Below are positions 1 through 6,363 of a stretch of 7,784 bases of DNA, piece after piece. The translations under genes and the position numbers were made by a program. Position 1 is the stretch's first letter. Every line of letters begins with the position of its first letter. The stretch is from the NCBI GenBank assembly GCA_902463905.1, contig CABQHF010000095.1:1-7784 (forward strand), read 5' to 3'. The notes under the pieces were generated by a model. That model made no database searches, was not told the DNA's origin, and saw nothing but the letters and a program-made list of their open reading frames with translations. The DNA comes from an uncultured Faecalibacterium sp. (GTDB taxonomy: Bacteria > Bacillota > Clostridia > Oscillospirales > Ruminococcaceae).

Positions 1-5
1 GGCAC

Positions 6-70
6 ACATCATTTGTCGGAACGACAACATCATTTTCCGTCAGGAAACATCATGCTGCGCATCGCGCGGC
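6..70. repeat. Array of heptamer-plus-hairpin units, cut by the left edge
   Basis: The heptamer ACATCAT occurs exactly at 6-12, 27-33 and 47-53, with starts 21 and 20 bases apart. Each copy is followed at once by a short inverted repeat: TTGTCG-GAA-CGACAA (13-27), TTTCC-GTCA-GGAAA (34-47) and GCTGCGC-ATC-GCGCGGC (54-70). The stems differ in sequence while the heptamer is fixed. In the first two units the last A of the stem is also the first A of the next heptamer. The third stem contains one T-G pair (56/68), which is a wobble only in a plus-strand RNA. Bases 1-6 (GGCACA) could be the right arm of an earlier hairpin, so the array may continue to the left. It lies just past the stop codon of the pyrophosphatase gene. 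No T-tract is present, so it is not a usual terminator. Its function is unknown. Confidence 0.6.
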
Positions 71-79
71 GCCTCATTT

Positions 80-1735
80 TTACAGTTCCTGATAGGCCGC
101 CATCAGGGAGGGGATGAACTGCTTCTTGCGGCTCACCACACCGGGCAGCGTCCAGCTGCCGTCCTCGTTCGGGCGTGTTTCAAAGCCCTCGGCCAGCACC
201 TCCTCGGCATAGCGCCCGGTGCTGATGACCATGCTCTCCTCCTTGGGCACATCGGTGAGCAGCATGTAGATGTCCTCCACATTCTGCTTGTTGCGGGCCT
301 CTTCCAGATAGGGGCGCAGCAGCTCCTCGGCGGCCATCAGGTTCTTGCGGGTCATGTAGCTGCCCTGTGCCACGCCAAAGCGGATATCGCCGCACATGAA
401 CACCTTGAAGTCCTGCAGGAACACCTCTTCGGCGGTCTTGCCGTCCAGCTTCTCACCGGCCTCGAACATCTCGTTGGCAAACTCGTCGATGTCCACCCCG
501 GCCAGCTTTGCCAGACGGTTGGCGGCATTCACATCCACCGCCGTGCAGGTGGGGCTGCGGAAGGCCAGCGTATCCGAAAGGATCGCCGCCAGCAGCAGGC
601 CTGCGGTCTGGGGCGGGATCTCCACGCCGTTCTCATCGTACATCTGGGTGACAATGGTGGCGGTGCATCCCACCGGCTGATTGCGGAAGTACACCGGGCC
701 GCTGGTCTCCAGACTGCCGATGCGGTGATGGTCGATGATCTCCAAAATCTCGGCCTGATCAAAGCCCTCCACCGCCTGGGTGGATTCGTTGTGATCCACC
801 AGGATGATGCGGCGTTTGCGCAGGTTGATGATGTTGCGGCGGCTGACCATTCCGCAGTATTTGCCCTCCTCATCCAGAATGGGGAAATAGCGGTGGCGCA
901 CCTTGGCCATCACGCGGGTGACGTCGGCCACCGGGGTGACGAGGGTGAACTTCATGATACCATCGCGGGTCATGTAATAGGAGATAGGTGCGCACTGGCT
1001 GATGAGCTTGCCGGCGGCGTAGGTGTCCACCGGGGTGGTCATGATGGCAACGCCGGTCTCGTCTGCGATGCGCTGGATGGTGCGGCCCACCTTGGAGCCA
1101 TTGCAGATGATGAGCAGCGAGGCCTCTTTTTCAATGGCGCACAGCTGGCTCTCGTAGCGGTTGGTCAGGATGACGATGTCGCCCTTTTCCACCGTGCTCT
1201 CCAGCATTTCGGGCGTGGCGGTGCCGATGCGGATGTGGCCGGTGGTGCACACATCATCCTCGTGGCCCACCACCATGGTGCCCTTCAGCGTTTCCAGAAT
1301 ATTCCGGAAGCTGGTGCAGCTCTTGGCCAGGATCCCGGTATCGAACACATCCATGTTGGCGGTGGCGATATCCTTCACCGTGATCACGCCCTCCAGCTCG
1401 TTGTCCGGGCTGGTGACCGGCAGCGTGTCGATCTGCTGGTCGCGCATGATCTCCCACGCCTTGCGCAGGCTGGTGGAACCGGGGATGCCGGGCATCACGC
1501 GGTAATCCACATCGCGGATCTTGGGGTTCACGTCGGTGCACATGCGCGGCGGCTTGACGCCGAACTTCTTGAGCACGAACTCGGTCTCCTGGTTCATCTT
1601 GCCGGCGCGGCGCGCCTCACAGACAAGGTCACTGGTCTTGTTTTTCAGCTCTGCATAGGCGATGGCCGAGCAGATGGAGTCGGTGTCCGGGTTGCGGTGC
1701 CCGATGACCACGACTTTATGGGCTGTCTTTGGCAT
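80..1735 (-). CDS. ppaC: Manganese-dependent inorganic pyrophosphatase with CBS and DRTGG domains (family II)
   Basis: This 551-residue cytoplasmic enzyme hydrolyses pyrophosphate to two phosphates, pulling biosynthetic reactions forward. The DHH catalytic domain is split by a regulatory insert. The N-terminal metal motif is H13-x3-D17-x-D19. A CBS domain lies at about 80-130, a DRTGG-like domain at about 140-245 and a second CBS domain at about 250-305. The catalytic domain resumes with VDHNE (313-317), the DHH triad (335-337) and ILSDT (385-389), and ends in a DHHA2 domain with the substrate-binding SRKKQ (535-539). Length and order match CBS-DRTGG family II pyrophosphatases, which are known to be controlled by adenine nucleotides bound to the CBS domains and by diadenosine polyphosphates. 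All key residues are intact. The ATG start is supported by AAAGGGGG at 1742-1749, six bases upstream. The gene diverges from the secreted-protein gene at 2007 and has its own promoter. No clear terminator follows it. Confidence 0.95.
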   Translation of the reverse strand: MPKTAHKVVVIGHRNPDTDSICSAIAYAELKNKTSDLVCEARRAGKMNQETEFVLKKFGVKPPRMCTDVNPKIRDVDYRVMPGIPGSTSLRKAWEIMRDQQIDTLPVTSPDNELEGVITVKDIATANMDVFDTGILAKSCTSFRNILETLKGTMVVGHEDDVCTTGHIRIGTATPEMLESTVEKGDIVILTNRYESQLCAIEKEASLLIICNGSKVGRTIQRIADETGVAIMTTPVDTYAAGKLISQCAPISYYMTRDGIMKFTLVTPVADVTRVMAKVRHRYFPILDEEGKYCGMVSRRNIINLRKRRIILVDHNESTQAVEGFDQAEILEIIDHHRIGSLETSGPVYFRNQPVGCTATIVTQMYDENGVEIPPQTAGLLLAAILSDTLAFRSPTCTAVDVNAANRLAKLAGVDIDEFANEMFEAGEKLDGKTAEEVFLQDFKVFMCGDIRFGVAQGSYMTRKNLMAAEELLRPYLEEARNKQNVEDIYMLLTDVPKEESMVISTGRYAEEVLAEGFETRPNEDGSWTLPGVVSRKKQFIPSLMAAYQEL

Positions 1736-1818
1736 AATTTTCCCCCTTTTATGGGTCTGCTTCTTATCATTCTGCGCCGCCCGGAGGCCCCCTGCACGGA
1801 CCCAGTGGCTGCGGCTTT

Positions 1819-1847
1819 ATTTTAGCACAATTGTCTGCGGGGGTAAA
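1819..1847 (-). promoter_or_regulatory. Sigma-A type promoter of the pyrophosphatase gene, extended -10
   Basis: Read on the minus strand, a -35 box TTTACC (1842-1847, 4 of 6 to consensus) is followed after exactly 17 bases by TAAAAT (1819-1824, 5 of 6). The -10 box is preceded by TGC, giving an extended -10. The predicted start near 1812 leaves a leader of about 77 bases before the ATG at 1735. The leader contains an inverted repeat, TGGGTC at 1752-1757 and GACCCA at 1799-1804, that could close a stem a few bases from the ribosome binding site. Confidence 0.6.
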
Positions 1848-1917
1848 GTGGGGCAAACGCACCCAGCTTCATTCTTTTTTGCGGCTGCCGCCGCGCCTGC
1901 GGCCGTTCCGGCACATC

Positions 1918-1946
1918 TTGACAAAATGCGCCGGAAACCGTATGCT
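1918..1946 (+). promoter_or_regulatory. Sigma-A type promoter of the secreted-protein gene
   Basis: A perfect -35 box TTGACA (1918-1923) is followed after 17 bases by TATGCT (1941-1946, 4 of 6 to consensus). Transcription would start near 1953, about 54 bases before the ATG at 2007. It is divergent from the pyrophosphatase promoter. The two -35 boxes are about 70 bases apart, in a GC-rich stretch with a T-run (1875-1880) in which I see no further clear site. Confidence 0.65.
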
Positions 1947-2006
1947 GATGTTCAGCAGCTTTCTGCAAAATTGTACAACATTTCATAAATAATGGAGGAC
2001 GCCCCC

Positions 2007-2798
2007 ATGAAAAAAGCACTCCGCACCCTGCTTGCCGTGCTGGCCCTGACCCTCTGTCTCTGCCTGCCGGCCTTTGCGCAGGAACCCAAAGCCGCCCAGC
2101 CCGCCGCAAAAGAGGAAAAGACCGTCACCGATCTGACCGGCTTTGCCGATTTCATGCGCAACTCTGTAGGCTTTACCACCAACCTCGGCGGCCCCTACCG
2201 GTTCGCTGCCGCAGACCACCGCTCGCCCGCTCAGGCCTATGGCGAAGCCCCTGCAGAGGGTGCTGTCGCCGTGCTGCGGCTTTTCAGCCGCGCCGAGGAT
2301 CGCAGCACCGCCATCAATACCAGCGGCCACGCGTTTGTCACGGTGACCAATATCTCAGAGCAGAGCATCAACGTGGGCGGACTGCTTATCGCCCCCAATA
2401 TGTCCGTGACTATCGGCACCCGAGGCAACCGCAGTGAGCACGCGGGCATCTGGTACAATCTGGAGGGCTACTATAAATATTATCTGTCCAACTCGTATTA
2501 CCAGAATCTGTACGGTATTCAGGTCTCTCTGGATCAGAGCCAGCTGGACACCGTGAACCAGAACCTTGCCCGGGCGGATCACTGGTCGGCGCTCTACAAC
2601 TGCGCCGCTTTCTCTACCGCTCTCTGGAACTCCGTCTGCTCCGACACCCTCTCTGCCGGAGATCTTTACACCCCGGCTGCCCTGCGGGACGATATGCTGG
2701 CAAAATACCCGGATAAGGTCGTATTCGGCCCCACCGTCCCCTATGATTACATCGTTTACTACGGCAAGAACCTGACCCCCAGCAAAGAGTTTACTTAA
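2007..2798 (+). CDS. Secreted protein, putative permuted NlpC/P60-like (papain-like) cysteine hydrolase
   Basis: I do not recognise a named gene. The 263-residue product begins with a classic signal peptide: basic MKKALR, a leucine-rich core (8-20) and a likely signal peptidase I site after AFA (24/25). A short Ala/Glu/Lys-rich linker (25-40) follows, so the protein should be exported; there is no lipobox and no anchor. The mature part has GHAF with His108, then, after about 90 residues, YNCAAFS with Cys199. A His preceding a Cys, each in GHA- and NC-type contexts, is the layout of circularly permuted NlpC/P60 (LRAT/YiiX-like) hydrolases. The stretch 168-190, with a strand then a Q/L-rich helix before the Cys, also fits. 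The activity (amidase, peptidase or acyltransferase) is inferred only. The start at 2007 is preferred over an in-frame ATG at 1992 because GGAGGA (1994-1999) sits seven bases before 2007 and overlaps the earlier ATG. Several stretches are visibly more AT-rich than neighbouring genes. Confidence 0.85.
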   Translation: MKKALRTLLAVLALTLCLCLPAFAQEPKAAQPAAKEEKTVTDLTGFADFMRNSVGFTTNLGGPYRFAAADHRSPAQAYGEAPAEGAVAVLRLFSRAEDRSTAINTSGHAFVTVTNISEQSINVGGLLIAPNMSVTIGTRGNRSEHAGIWYNLEGYYKYYLSNSYYQNLYGIQVSLDQSQLDTVNQNLARADHWSALYNCAAFSTALWNSVCSDTLSAGDLYTPAALRDDMLAKYPDKVVFGPTVPYDYIVYYGKNLTPSKEFT

Positions 2799-2812
2799 CA
2801 CAATTTTTTCAT

Positions 2813-2835
2813 TTCTTGTATACAACTTCTTGTAT
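2813..2835. promoter_or_regulatory. Operator-like palindrome and direct repeat upstream of the MATE gene
   Basis: The nonamer TTCTTGTAT occurs twice, at 2813-2821 and 2827-2835, with starts 14 bases apart. The first copy forms part of the perfect 10-bp palindrome TTGTATACAA (2816-2825). The second copy covers the -35 box of the predicted MATE promoter. A symmetric site next to a -35 is typical of a repressor operator, and transporter genes are often controlled this way. No regulator gene lies in the window, so this remains an inference. Confidence 0.35.
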
Positions 2836-2858
2836 TTCTGCGCCGTCCGCTGTATGAT
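2830..2858 (+). promoter_or_regulatory. Probable promoter of the MATE transporter gene
   Basis: A weak -35 box TTGTAT (2830-2835, 3 of 6) is followed after 17 bases by a good -10 box TATGAT (2853-2858, 5 of 6). Transcription would start near 2865, about 39 bases before the ATG at 2904. No terminator hairpin separates this gene from the secreted-protein gene (stop at 2796-2798), only a T-run at 2805-2810. Read-through from upstream is therefore possible. Confidence 0.5.
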
Positions 2859-2903
2859 AGGGACGTCTGCATCAAGTTCTTTTCATCCTGCGGAGGTTCT
2901 TCC

Positions 2904-4262
2904 ATGACGACCATCAAAAAACCAACCAACCCGCTTTTCACCCGGCAGGCGCTGGTGGCGCTGCTGCTGCCCCTGATCGCCGAGCAGGCCCTGAGTGTGA
3001 CCATCGGCCTGGCCGACACCCTGATGGTGTCCTCGGTGGGCGAAGCCGCCGTTTCCGGCGTGAGCCTTGTGGACAGCTTCAACACCCTGATGATCCAGGT
3101 AATGAGCGCCCTTGCCACCGGCGGTGCCGTGGTCACCAGCCAGTACATCGGCCACCGGGAGCCTAAGAACGCCAAGGCTGCCGCCGCACAGATCTTATTT
3201 GTGCTGTCCAGCTTCAGCCTGGTGGTGGCCGCCGTGGTCGTAGTGGGCCGCCACGCCATCCTGCGGGGCATCTTTGGTTCCATCGATGCCGATGTGATGC
3301 GCTACGCCGAGACCTACTTCCTGCTCTCGGCCCTGAGCTATCCCTTCATCGGCCTGTACAACGCCGGTGCGGCCCTGTTCCGGGCACAGGGCAACAGCAA
3401 GATCAGTATGCTGTCCAGCCTGGTGATGAACGTGATCAACATCGGTGGCAACGCGGTGCTCATCTACGGCTTCGGCATGGGGGTCATGGGCGCGGCGCTG
3501 GCCAGCCTGATCTCCCGCGCTGTCGCCTGCATCGTGGTGCTGTATCTGCTGCAGAAACCCGCCTGCCCCCTGCGGGTGGACGGCCTGCGGGCCCTTGCAC
3601 CGGACGGCGGCCTCATCCGCCGCATCCTGCGGGTGGGCATCCCTGCCGGCATCGAGAACGGCATGTTCCAGATCGGCAAGCTGTCGGTGTCCAGCCTGAC
3701 TTCCACCCTGGGCACGGCAGCCATTGCGGCCAACGCCGTGGCCAATACCACCACCACCTTCCTGAATATCCCGGCCAATGCCGTGGGCATGGCCGCCCTC
3801 ACCGTGGTAGGCCAGTGCCTGGGTGCCGGGGAGAAGGAGCAGGCCGTGTATTATTCCCGCCGCCTGCTGCTCACCGCCTACTGCGGTGCCTGGGTGATGA
3901 ACATCTCCGCCTTCCTGTTCGCCAACAAATTTGCCATCTCCCTGTTCAACCTCTCGCCGGAGGCCCAGGCCATGGCCCTGCAGGTGATGGTGTGGTTCAA
4001 CTTCGTGTCCCTGTTCTTCTGGCCCTCCAGCTTCACCCTGCCCAACATCCTGCGCGCCGCCGGTGACGCCCGCTTCACCATGGCCGTGAGCATCCTTTCC
4101 ATGTGGGTGTTCCGGGTGGGCTTCTGCTATGTGATGGTGCTGGGTTTCCACGGCCGGCTGCTCTCCATCTGGATGGGTATGTTCCTGGACTGGGTGTTCC
4201 GCTCCCTGTGCTTCTTCGTGCGCTTCGTGCGCGGGCGCTGGATGGAGCAGAACGTCATCTGA
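2904..4262 (+). CDS. MATE-family multidrug/sodium efflux transporter
   Basis: This 452-residue inner-membrane protein is expected to export drugs or metabolites in exchange for Na+ or H+. It has the usual MATE length and a twelve-helix pattern made of two similar halves. The first half begins with TM1 at about 14-36 and carries the family hallmark ALFRAQGNSKISM (157-169), followed by helices containing NVINIGGNAVLI (176-187) and GMGVMGAALAS (191-201). The second half begins at about 240 (RILRVGIPAGIEN) and has the matching LPNILRAAGDARFTM (379-393). The C-terminus is a short basic tail, and there is no signal peptide. The ATG is supported by GGAGG (2892-2896), seven bases upstream. The substrate cannot be read from sequence. 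The gene has its own promoter and ends at a strong terminator, so it is probably mainly monocistronic. Confidence 0.93.
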   Translation: MTTIKKPTNPLFTRQALVALLLPLIAEQALSVTIGLADTLMVSSVGEAAVSGVSLVDSFNTLMIQVMSALATGGAVVTSQYIGHREPKNAKAAAAQILFVLSSFSLVVAAVVVVGRHAILRGIFGSIDADVMRYAETYFLLSALSYPFIGLYNAGAALFRAQGNSKISMLSSLVMNVINIGGNAVLIYGFGMGVMGAALASLISRAVACIVVLYLLQKPACPLRVDGLRALAPDGGLIRRILRVGIPAGIENGMFQIGKLSVSSLTSTLGTAAIAANAVANTTTTFLNIPANAVGMAALTVVGQCLGAGEKEQAVYYSRRLLLTAYCGAWVMNISAFLFANKFAISLFNLSPEAQAMALQVMVWFNFVSLFFWPSSFTLPNILRAAGDARFTMAVSILSMWVFRVGFCYVMVLGFHGRLLSIWMGMFLDWVFRSLCFFVRFVRGRWMEQNVI

Positions 4263-4285
4263 GTGCCGCTTTCTTCCGGCTTTCC

Positions 4286-4332
4286 GGTCCGCCTGCCTCC
4301 CTTGCGGAGAGCAGGCGGACCTTTTTCTTTTT
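4286..4332 (+). terminator. Rho-independent terminator of the MATE gene
   Basis: GGTCCGCCTGC (4286-4296) pairs perfectly with GCAGGCGGACC (4311-4321). The stem continues inward through CTCC/GGAG with one bulged A (4310), and a T-rich tail (4322-4332, one C interruption) follows. It starts 23 bases after the MATE stop codon. Confidence 0.92.
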
Positions 4333-4432
4333 CCACCCGTGCAGGAAAATGCCATTCCGGATCGTATTATAAGCAGAAGGAGCTTATCGGTGCCGGTTTT
4401 ACGCAGATTCTACAAATAAATCGTGTGTTTTT

Positions 4433-4446
4433 TGACAAAGTTGTCA
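4433..4446. promoter_or_regulatory. Operator-like inverted repeat upstream of the PAP2 gene
   Basis: TGACAA-AG-TTGTCA is a perfect 6-bp inverted repeat with a two-base spacer. It ends ten bases before the -35 box of the PAP2 promoter. This position suits an activator or repressor, but no regulator is encoded nearby. The region from 4333 to 4432 contains no gene I can support; it holds only an inverted repeat ATAAGC-N7-GCTTAT (4369-4387). Confidence 0.4.
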
Positions 4447-4456
4447 CCTTTCCTTC

Positions 4457-4485
4457 TTGTTTTCGCAACATCGTGGGGGTATAAT
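4457..4485 (+). promoter_or_regulatory. Sigma-A type promoter of the PAP2 gene
   Basis: A perfect -10 box TATAAT (4480-4485) lies 17 bases after TTGTTT (4457-4462, 3 of 6 to the -35 consensus). Transcription would start near 4492, leaving a leader of about 41 bases. The better-looking TTGACA at 4432-4437 is too far from this -10 box to pair with it. Confidence 0.7.
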
Positions 4486-4532
4486 CTTTCAATGCTAAGA
4501 GTTTGCCCTGTCGCAAAAAGGAGGCTTTTTCC

Positions 4533-5195
4533 ATGAAACGCAACTGGTTTGCGCGCCACCCCATCGGGTTCATGGCGCTATACTTACTGCTGTATCTGTC
4601 TGCATTCAATTTTCTGGAGACGCAGATCTCCATGCCCCATGTCCTGCTGGTGCACTGCAGGCTGGACGATCTGATTCCCTTCTGCAAATATGCCATCGTG
4701 CCCTACTTTGCATGGTTCGCGTGGATCCCCTTCACCCTGTTCTTCCTGCTGTGGAAGGCCCCGCGGGAGGATTTCTGGCGGCTGTGCCTGCCGCTGTTCG
4801 GCGGCATGACCATTGCACTGGCCTGCTATGTCATCGTGCCCACCGGCCTTGCCCTGCGGCCCTACTATGTGCCGGGCAATGACATCTTTGCCCGCACCGT
4901 GCGGATGCTGTACCGCACCGACACTGCCACCAACGTGTGCCCGTCCATCCATGTGTTCAACTCGGTCACCCTGCTGCTGGCCTACTACCGCTGCCGCATC
5001 TTTGAGCAGCCCCGCTACCGCTGGATGCGCCCGGCCGCCGCCGTGCTGTGCTTCTCCATCGTGTGCTCCACCATGCTGCTCAAACAGCACAGCTGCATCG
5101 ACGTGGTGCTGGGTACCGCGCTGGCGCTGGCACTGGATGCACTGTTCAACCGCGCCGCAGAGCGCAGCGAACAGCCGCAGATCTGGCACGCATAA
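4533..5195 (+). CDS. Membrane phosphatase of the PAP2 superfamily
   Basis: The 220-residue product is an integral membrane protein with about six helices (roughly 11-26, 48-73, 84-103, 137-152, 165-183, 187-205). Two of the three PAP2 signature motifs are clear: PSIH (137-140), and S179-x6-H186-x3-D190, whose histidine is the phosphorylated nucleophile in the family. The first motif, K-x6-RP, is only partly kept: R109-P110 are present but the lysine position is V102. Such degeneration occurs in the AUR1/inositol-phosphotransferase-like branch. The substrate is likely a lipid phosphate or undecaprenyl pyrophosphate, but I cannot choose between phosphatase and phosphotransferase activity. The ATG at 4533 is preferred over a TTG at 4503 because AAGGAGG (4518-4524) lies eight bases before it. 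The gene is flanked by terminators, so it stands alone. Confidence 0.85.
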   Translation: MKRNWFARHPIGFMALYLLLYLSAFNFLETQISMPHVLLVHCRLDDLIPFCKYAIVPYFAWFAWIPFTLFFLLWKAPREDFWRLCLPLFGGMTIALACYVIVPTGLALRPYYVPGNDIFARTVRMLYRTDTATNVCPSIHVFNSVTLLLAYYRCRIFEQPRYRWMRPAAAVLCFSIVCSTMLLKQHSCIDVVLGTALALALDALFNRAAERSEQPQIWHA

Positions 5196-5213
5196 ACCCA
5201 ACCTGCATCTTTC

Positions 5214-5262
5214 AAAAGCGCCCCGTACCTGCACATTTTTGTGCCGGGCACGGGGCGCTTTT
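5214..5262 (+). terminator. Terminator of the PAP2 gene, possibly bidirectional
   Basis: AAAAGCGCCCCGT (5214-5226) pairs perfectly with ACGGGGCGCTTTT (5250-5262). Inside, GCAC (5231-5234) and GTGC (5241-5244) can form a second stem around a T-rich loop. The U-tract is part of the stem's 3' arm. Because the opposite arm is A-rich, it could also work leftward. It begins 18 bases after the PAP2 stop codon. Confidence 0.8.
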
Positions 5263-5341
5263 CTGCTGGCGCTGGAGGGCACCAGAAAGATGCTGACCCC
5301 CGGCAAGCCCCGGCCGGAAGCCGCCGGGCAGTGAGCCGCAC

Positions 5342-5386
5342 AAAAGGGCGGCAGCGCATTGGTTGCAAGTGCGCTGCCGTCCTTTT
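5342..5386 (-). terminator. Terminator of the aminopeptidase-gluQ operon, possibly bidirectional
   Basis: AAAAGGGCGGCAGCGCA (5342-5358) can pair with TGCGCTGCCGTCCTTTT (5370-5386) over 17 positions, with one imperfect G/T position at 5348/5380 and an 11-base loop. Read leftward, it follows the gluQ stop codon by 14 bases and ends in TTTT. The A/T-rich ends also allow rightward termination. The 79 bases between this hairpin and the one at 5214-5262 show no feature. Confidence 0.8.
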
Positions 5387-5400
5387 GTTTATGTTTCGAT

Positions 5401-6363
5401 TCAGAACAGGCCCTCCGGCAGGCAGACGTCCCGCTTTGGCACCTTTGCCCAGGAAAACGCCGGGATGAGGCTCTCCGGCCTGCAGGGTGCCGGTTCCGGT
5501 TGCAGGCCGTAGGCGTAGGCCAGCTTGCCCACGATCTCCTGCGCGGTGTACTTTGCCCGCAGGTTCTCCAGGCTCTGGTCCCCGTCCCGCTTGGACAGCC
5601 GCCGCCCGTCCGGGGCCAGCAGCAAGGGGCAGTGGGCAAACTGCGGGGCCGGCAGGCCCAGCAGACGGTACAGGTACAGCTGCCGTGCCGTGGAGGACAG
5701 CAGATCCGACCCGCGCACCACCTCGGTGACCCCCATGCGGGCGTCATCCACCACCACGGCCAGCTGATAAGCGAACACACCGTCCGCCCGGCGCAGGTAG
5801 AAGTCGCCGCAGTCCCGCAGCAGGTTTTCTGTGTGGGGGCCCATGCAGCCGTCCACGAAGGTGATCTCCTCGTCCGGCACCCGCACCCGGTAGGCCGGAG
5901 CCTTCTTTTTGCGCTTTTCAGCGATCTCAGCGGCGGTCAGGCCCCGGCAGGTGCCGGGATAGATCACATTGCCGTCCGAGGTGTGGGGCGCACTGGCCGC
6001 GTGCAGCTGGGCGCGGGAGCAGAAGCAGGGGTACACAAGGCCCTGTGCTTCCAGCTTTTTATACTGCGCGGTGTAGATGTCCGCGCACTCGCTCTGGTAA
6101 TAAGGCCCGTGGGGGCCGCCGGTGCTGCCGCCCTCGTCCCACACAAGACCCAGCCATGCAAGGTCCTGCTCCAGCAGGTCCGCGTAAATGCGCGGGCAGC
6201 GCTCGGCGTCCAGATCCTCGATGCGCAGCACAATGCGGCCGCCCTGACTTCTGGCGCTGAGCCAGGCCAGCAGGCTGCAGGCCAGGTTGCCCAGGTGCAG
6301 CCGACCGCTGGGGCTGGGCGCAAAGCGCCCGACCACAGCCCCGCTCACAGGATCAGCTTCCAC
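5401..6363 (-). CDS. gluQ: Glutamyl-queuosine tRNA(Asp) synthetase
   Basis: This 320-residue cytoplasmic enzyme is a short paralogue of the catalytic half of glutamyl-tRNA synthetase. Family members activate glutamate and attach it to the queuosine base at the wobble position of tRNA(Asp). Visible are GRFAPSPSGRLHLGN (12-26) with the HIGH-like HLGN, and a KMSKS-like RLSKRDG (255-261). There is also a zinc site C113-x-C115 ... Y135-x3-C139, the Cys/Cys/Tyr/Cys set known from E. coli YadB. There is no anticodon-binding C-terminal domain, which separates it from GltX. The GTG at 6363 has AGGA six bases upstream and gives a 19-base overlap with the preceding aminopeptidase gene. An alternative GTG at 6348 overlaps that gene's stop as GTGA and gives 315 residues. 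Either way the pair is probably translationally coupled. A partner queuosine pathway is not in view. Confidence 0.88.
   Translation of the reverse strand: MEADPVSGAVVGRFAPSPSGRLHLGNLACSLLAWLSARSQGGRIVLRIEDLDAERCPRIYADLLEQDLAWLGLVWDEGGSTGGPHGPYYQSECADIYTAQYKKLEAQGLVYPCFCSRAQLHAASAPHTSDGNVIYPGTCRGLTAAEIAEKRKKKAPAYRVRVPDEEITFVDGCMGPHTENLLRDCGDFYLRRADGVFAYQLAVVVDDARMGVTEVVRGSDLLSSTARQLYLYRLLGLPAPQFAHCPLLLAPDGRRLSKRDGDQSLENLRAKYTAQEIVGKLAYAYGLQPEPAPCRPESLIPAFSWAKVPKRDVCLPEGLF

Noticed and set aside
1..79. The left-edge hairpins as a CRISPR array or as the pyrophosphatase terminator
   Set aside because: The conserved part is only seven bases and the units are about 20 bases long, too short for CRISPR. 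No U-tract follows any stem, so a standard terminator is not supported.
725..1825. A long plus-strand open frame (366 codons) opposite the pyrophosphatase gene
   Set aside because: Its translation is rich in His, Ala, Gly and Val in the way antisense frames of GC-rich genes are, and the opposite strand encodes a complete, motif-bearing enzyme.
1881..1894. Small hairpin GCGGC-TGCC-GCCGC next to a T-run, as a terminator
   Set aside because: On the plus strand the T-run precedes the stem, and on the minus strand the stem is followed by A, so neither direction gives a terminator.
3195..4355. A 386-codon minus-strand frame opposite the MATE gene
   Set aside because: It is low-complexity, His/Gly/Gln-rich and has no family motif. 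It also runs through the MATE terminator. It is an antisense shadow.
4390..4419. A nine-codon GTG frame with AAGGAG upstream, resembling a leader peptide
   Set aside because: It lies upstream of the predicted PAP2 transcription start near 4492 and has no convincing promoter of its own, so it is probably not transcribed.
4432..4437. TTGACA as a -35 box
   Set aside because: No -10 box lies 16-19 bases downstream, and the TATAAT at 4480 is too far. It is better explained as part of the inverted repeat at 4433-4446.
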